A model generated the notes under the pieces. It was not told where the DNA came from, made no database searches, and was given only the letters and a program-made list of their open reading frames with translations. Both the position numbers and the translations under genes were made by a program. Positions 22,770 through 25,303 of a stretch of DNA of 25,303 nt are shown piece by piece. Source of the DNA: Acidobacteriaceae bacterium. GTDB taxonomy: Bacteria > Acidobacteriota > Terriglobia > Terriglobales > Acidobacteriaceae. Position 1 is the first letter of the stretch; each line of letters begins with the position of its first letter. The stretch is taken from contig PLHN01000526.1 of the NCBI GenBank assembly GCA_003139975.1, positions 1 to 25,303 of the forward strand. The letters are read 5' to 3'.

Positions 22770-23273
22770 TTACTGCAGCGGTGTGCCGCTCGACTGGCAA
22801 CTGGAACCGCTGAAAGCGCTCGCGCCGTACCGAACTACGCCGTCGGCGGCCGAGCAGAAGTAACGGACGCCCGTCTGGTTCACCGTAATTGGTCGTCCAT
22901 CCATGGAGTAGGCACCTTGAGGTGTAGAGGTGCTGCCTCCGTTGTCCAGGGCGAACGAATAGCCGCTCTTGGAAGTAGCGTTGCTGGCGCCCAACACGTT
23001 ATCAATCAAGCAAGCAGCTGTCGAAGTCGGCACGGTGCTGCCCGGGCAGGAACCGGCAAGGCTGTTCAGCGTGACAGCGAATCCAACCGTCGGATACGCC
23101 GAGTTGTACGCGACTTCAGCAGTGTTCACCGTTCGCGTCGACCCCACCGCGGACGATTCGTTGGCCGCAATACGCGCACGCAGCAGGTTCGGGATAGCGA
23201 TAGCAGCGATGATCAGGATGATCGCGACCACAATCAGAAGTTCGATTAACGAGAAACCTCTCTGTTTTCGCAT
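22770..23273 (-). CDS. Type IV pilin-like protein (PilA family)
   Basis: A 167-residue type IV pilin/pseudopilin. The short basic leader MRKQRG is followed by FSLIELLIVVAIILIIAAIAIPNLL. The prepilin peptidase would cut after Gly6, leaving Phe as the N-methylated first residue and Glu at position 5, as required for assembly. The globular part is Ser/Thr/Gly/Ala-rich with four Cys, two of them (in GSCPGS and TAACLID) framing a loop and two near the C-terminus (YFCSAADG and SSCQSS). It could be the major pilin or a minor pilin/pseudopilin of a type II secretion system; no assembly genes are nearby. GGGGAAGA lies seven bases before the ATG. The 5' leader can form a hairpin (see separate entry). 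Confidence 0.92.
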   Translation of the reverse strand: MRKQRGFSLIELLIVVAIILIIAAIAIPNLLRARIAANESSAVGSTRTVNTAEVAYNSAYPTVGFAVTLNSLAGSCPGSTVPTSTAACLIDNVLGASNATSKSGYSFALDNGGSTSTPQGAYSMDGRPITVNQTGVRYFCSAADGVVRYGASAFSGSSCQSSGTPLQ

Positions 23274-23280
23274 CTGGTAC

Positions 23281-23325
23281 TCTTCCCCTATTGGGCGTGG
23301 CGGTTTTGGGGAAATCCACGCACCC
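23281..23325 (-). promoter_or_regulatory. Pilin 5' leader hairpin with loop complementary to the Shine-Dalgarno
   Basis: On the minus strand GCGTGG (23316-23321) pairs with CCACGC (23295-23300), extended by GG/CC past one unpaired T. The 15-base loop contains TTTCCCC (23308-23314). The ribosome binding site GGGGAAGA (23281-23288) starts a few bases after the stem and is complementary to the loop over six bases (TTCCCC/GGGGAA). This allows an H-type pseudoknot that would hide the ribosome binding site. Pairing was found by eye only. Confidence 0.4.
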
Positions 23326-23327
23326 TA

Positions 23328-23357
23328 ATGCTACTTTCCGCATGGACAGACCCCCAA
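23328..23357 (-). promoter_or_regulatory. Weak candidate pilin promoter
   Basis: On the minus strand TTGGGG (23352-23357), 18 bases, and TAGCAT (23328-23333). Matches are three and four of six. A start near 23322-23325 would begin the transcript at the leader hairpin. No sigma-54 site was recognised. Confidence 0.25.
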
Positions 23358-23483
23358 GTTACGATGGTCTTCACTGGCGTAACTGTGCAAAACGCTGCAT
23401 CATCGGTGACCGGCCCTGTCAACGCTCACGCGACCAAATATATAGTCGAAAGCAGGGGTGCTAATACTTCCGTGCCGATCTTT

Positions 23484-23699
23484 ATGTGTAAACCTCCACG
23501 TCAATACCTAACGCCGGGGGAAGCGGCGATAGCCGCCCACGCCGCCCTTGAGTCTTTCGCGAGCTATGCCGCCCGGGCGCGCGGCGAAACTTTGAAGGAA
23601 TTGAAAGAGGCCGATTTGGCCAACTGGCAGCGTGTGGTCGTGTATTCCTCTGGGGCTGGTGAAGGCTTTCTCCTCGATCGGCTGAATCCGAAGTGGTGA
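23484..23699 (+). CDS. Small hypothetical protein
   Basis: About 71 residues from the ATG at 23484 (MCKPPRQYLTPGEAAI). It has an Ala-rich helix followed by ETLKELKEADLANWQRVVVYSS and a short LLDRLNPKW end. The composition looks like a real soluble protein and the opposite frame looks worse. No family is recognised. The frame is open further upstream (possible starts at 23364 and 23328), but those residues overlap the pilin promoter region and look non-coding. There is no clear Shine-Dalgarno for any start, so existence and start are both uncertain. Confidence 0.4.
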   Translation: MCKPPRQYLTPGEAAIAAHAALESFASYAARARGETLKELKEADLANWQRVVVYSSGAGEGFLLDRLNPKW

Positions 23700-23748
23700 G
23701 ATCGGTACTTCCAACATTTATTCACGCTCGATCCTTACCTTATCCGGT

Positions 23749-23773
23749 GAGGTTGCGAATAGAGGTTGCGAAT
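23749..23773 (+). repeat. 12-bp tandem duplication
   Basis: GAGGTTGCGAAT occurs at 23749-23760 and again at 23762-23773, separated by one A. It lies in the 141-bp gap upstream of the small membrane protein gene and may be a tandem duplication or a paired protein-binding site. Confidence 0.55.
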
Positions 23774-23840
23774 TCCTGACGCTGCCGGCGAGGGAAAGCT
23801 GTGCTTGATATAGTGGTATGCAGCGGCAGGTGATTGACCT

Positions 23841-24140
23841 ATGCGTGGCGAGCAAATGAACCGGATCAGCGGCAGAATTATCATCGGCCTGTCCGTTTTG
23901 GCCCTGTTGACGGTAGTGAGCGGCTATTTTCAGGCGCCGCAACCGGACGAGGGCACGGCAGCGCACATCTTTCAGCTATCGATTGTGGCTCTGGTGCCGA
24001 CGATCCTACTTTTCCTGGCCACGGCGGATTGGCAACGCCCTCTGCGAAGCGCACGGCCGCTGCTGATTACGGCGGTGGCGTTGGTGCTCGCATTTGCGGC
24101 GTTATATTATCTTGAGCACGATTATTACGTTGGGCACTAG
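23841..24140 (+). CDS. Small membrane protein, three predicted membrane segments
   Basis: A 99-residue hydrophobic protein with membrane segments near residues 11-29, 43-61 and 74-91, and a short exposed loop QAPQPDEGTA between the first two. No recognised family or motif. The ATG at 23841 has AGGTGA about eight bases upstream; the next ATG (23856, MNRISG) is also possible with GGCGAG upstream. It converges with the zincin-like gene, leaving only 19 bases between the stops. An inner-membrane location is inferred; function is unknown. Confidence 0.65.
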   Translation: MRGEQMNRISGRIIIGLSVLALLTVVSGYFQAPQPDEGTAAHIFQLSIVALVPTILLFLATADWQRPLRSARPLLITAVALVLAFAALYYLEHDYYVGH

Positions 24141-24159
24141 CCAGTTATCAGCTTTCTCC

Positions 24160-24534
24160 TTATAAGCCCAAGGCCTGCACTTGCTCCTCAGTCTCATAGC
24201 CGAGCCAGTGGGCGACCTCGTGCCAAACCACTCGCTTCACTTCAGCCCGCAGATCTCCTCTTGAACACCGCAGAATTGGCCCGCGAAAAACAAATATCAA
24301 ATCGGGGGCGACCCTCATTTGGGTGTGCGACTGCTTCGTCCTGACTACGCCGCTGTAGCATCCCAACAACTCCGTTCCCCGGGGCCACTTCTTTTTCTTC
24401 AACACGTCCTCAGGCGGCTCGTCGGCAACTTCAATGCCGGGAAAGTCTGGCAGGTCCCGGATCTTCTGCGGCAGGGTGCCGTATGCCCACTCTACAATCT
24501 CCTCAAACCTCTCCGAATCTAAGGCTTTGGCCAT
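24160..24534 (-). CDS. Zincin-like metallopeptidase family protein (possible zinc protease)
   Basis: A 124-residue protein. HEVAH at residues 105-109 (WHEVAHWLG) is an HExxH zinc-binding motif at the C-terminal end. Upstream parts fit the small zincin family often annotated as possibly metal-dependent peptidase (DUF1025/Zincin_1): an N-terminal helix FEEIVEWAYGTLPQKI, then VEVADEPP-like and LLGCYSG segments, then DLIFVFRGPILR. Family length is about 110-130. The third zinc ligand is not obvious; Glu116 or Glu117 in YETEEQV may serve. MAKALDSERF at 24534 is preferred to the longer frame to 24591, whose first 19 residues look non-coding. Peptidase activity in this family is largely inferred and substrates are unknown. 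Confidence 0.85.
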   Translation of the reverse strand: MAKALDSERFEEIVEWAYGTLPQKIRDLPDFPGIEVADEPPEDVLKKKKWPRGTELLGCYSGVVRTKQSHTQMRVAPDLIFVFRGPILRCSRGDLRAEVKRVVWHEVAHWLGYETEEQVQALGL

Positions 24535-24653
24535 CGGCTCAACTTTACCACCACGATATTCCTGCTTTTGCAGACGCGGTGGACAGCGCAACTAGGCACA
24601 GGATCGCGATTAGACCAGGGAGCAGCGTGGTGCTTCAAGCAGTCGGCCGAGCT

Positions 24654-25303
24654 TTAGTTCTTTCGTGTCACCAGAAAGTGCGCCAGCTCTTTGAGCGTGG
24701 TAGCGCGATCCCCAAAGGAATCAAGCTGGGTGCAGGCCTTCGCCACTAACGCGTCGGCTTTGCCCAGCGATTCCTCGATGCCGAACAGGGCCGGGTAAGT
24801 CGCCTTCTGGGCGGCCGTGTCCTTGCCGGCGGTTTTGCCGAGTTGCTCGGAGGTCTGGGTCACGTCGAGCACGTCGTCGACGATTTGAAACGCCAGGCCG
24901 ATGCACTGGCCGTAGATTCGAAGCCGTTCTATATCACTCGCGCTCGCCCCGGCGTACATGCCTCCGCTGACGACGCTGGCGGTGATCAGGGCTGCGGTTT
25001 TGGACCGATGAATGTATTCGAGTGTGGCGAGATCGGGCTTCTTGTGCTCGGCTTCGAGGTCAACAACCTGGCCGCCGATCATGCCGTCGATGGTGCCGGT
25101 GGCGTGCGCGATCTCGCCAATGATTGCTACGCGCGCTTCGGCGGGACAGTAGATCCGCGCGAGCACTTCATACGCCTGAGTCTGCAGGGCATCGCCGGCC
25201 AGAATCGCGGTAGCGTCCCCGAAGGCCTTGTGGCAGGTGGGCCGGCCGCGGCGCAGGTCGTCGTTGTCGAGGGCGGGCAGATCGTCGTGGATGAGCGAAT
25301 AGG
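24654..25303 (-). CDS. ispA: Polyprenyl (farnesyl/geranylgeranyl) diphosphate synthase, partial
   Basis: About 216 C-terminal residues are present; the N-terminus lies beyond the right edge. The first Asp-rich motif is visible at the edge (HDDLPALDNDDLRRG), then ILAGDAL, MIGGQVVDLEAE, HRSKTAALITASV, and the second Asp-rich motif FQIVDDVLDVT. These bind Mg2+ and the allylic and isopentenyl diphosphates. The two extra residues in the DDLPALDNDD motif are typical of bacterial farnesyl diphosphate synthase (IspA), but a geranylgeranyl synthase cannot be excluded because chain length depends on residues outside the window. It feeds isoprenoid and quinone/undecaprenyl synthesis. The gene reads leftward and ends 119 bases before the zincin-like gene. 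Confidence 0.93.
   Translation of the reverse strand, partial: YSLIHDDLPALDNDDLRRGRPTCHKAFGDATAILAGDALQTQAYEVLARIYCPAEARVAIIGEIAHATGTIDGMIGGQVVDLEAEHKKPDLATLEYIHRSKTAALITASVVSGGMYAGASASDIERLRIYGQCIGLAFQIVDDVLDVTQTSEQLGKTAGKDTAAQKATYPALFGIEESLGKADALVAKACTQLDSFGDRATTLKELAHFLVTRKN

Noticed and set aside
23274..23400. Pilin leader as a c-di-GMP (GEMM) riboswitch or sigma-54 promoter.
   Set aside because: The conserved GEMM core and tetraloop receptor are not seen, and no GG-N10-GC pair with proper flanks was found. Only the pseudoknot idea was kept.
1..25303. CRISPR array, prophage, transposase or toxin-antitoxin locus.
   Set aside because: No regularly spaced repeats, integrase, capsid or transposase-like proteins are visible. 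The repeats present are short palindromic units.

Overview
The window looks like a chromosomal segment of an Acidobacteriota (Terriglobia/Koribacter-like) bacterium. This is inferred from gene content, not from a marker RNA. The signs are a Ser/Thr kinase with a large C-terminal TolB-type propeller, a Pal with a Pro-rich linker and an Ig-like domain, a TPR secretome protein with an Ala/Pro/Gln-rich head, a one-domain Fis-type regulator next to cvpA and purC, and interspersed GGCTAAAGCC-type palindromic repeats. The envelope is Gram-negative (tol-pal, lipoprotein, type IV pilin). I saw no rRNA, tRNA, CRISPR array, transposase or phage gene.

Layout: 1-122 is the N-terminus of a zinc alcohol dehydrogenase (-). 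280-981 holds two small hypothetical genes (-). 1293-2890 holds a HAD phosphatase and a secreted DUF4252-like protein (+), bracketed by two copies of the same 69-bp repeat. 3000-8196 is a complete tol-pal operon on the minus strand: tolQ, tolR, a TonB-like tolA, tolB, pal and cpoB. 8526-9101 is a secreted Ig/fibronectin-III protein (-). 9361-12644 holds recN and a secreted TPR protein (+), ending in a clear hairpin terminator. 12796-14623 is purC-cvpA-fis-type regulator (-) behind a near-consensus promoter. 14961-18926 is a long smc (-). 19391-22597 is a Ser/Thr kinase and STAS protein pair (-). 22770-23273 is a type IV pilin (-). 23484-24534 holds three small genes (two hypothetical, one zincin-like). 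24654 to the right edge is a partial polyprenyl synthase, ispA-like (-).

How the genes work together: the tol-pal products make the trans-envelope complex needed for outer-membrane constriction and integrity. recN and smc serve chromosome repair and segregation. purC and ispA are core metabolism. The kinase/STAS pair is the main candidate signalling unit.

No obviously new defence or mobile system is visible. The most unusual features are a roughly 130-residue acidic, low-complexity insertion in the SMC head domain, a dense and varied set of interspersed palindromic repeats occupying the distal gaps of the tol operon, and a pilin leader whose hairpin loop is complementary to the pilin Shine-Dalgarno sequence.
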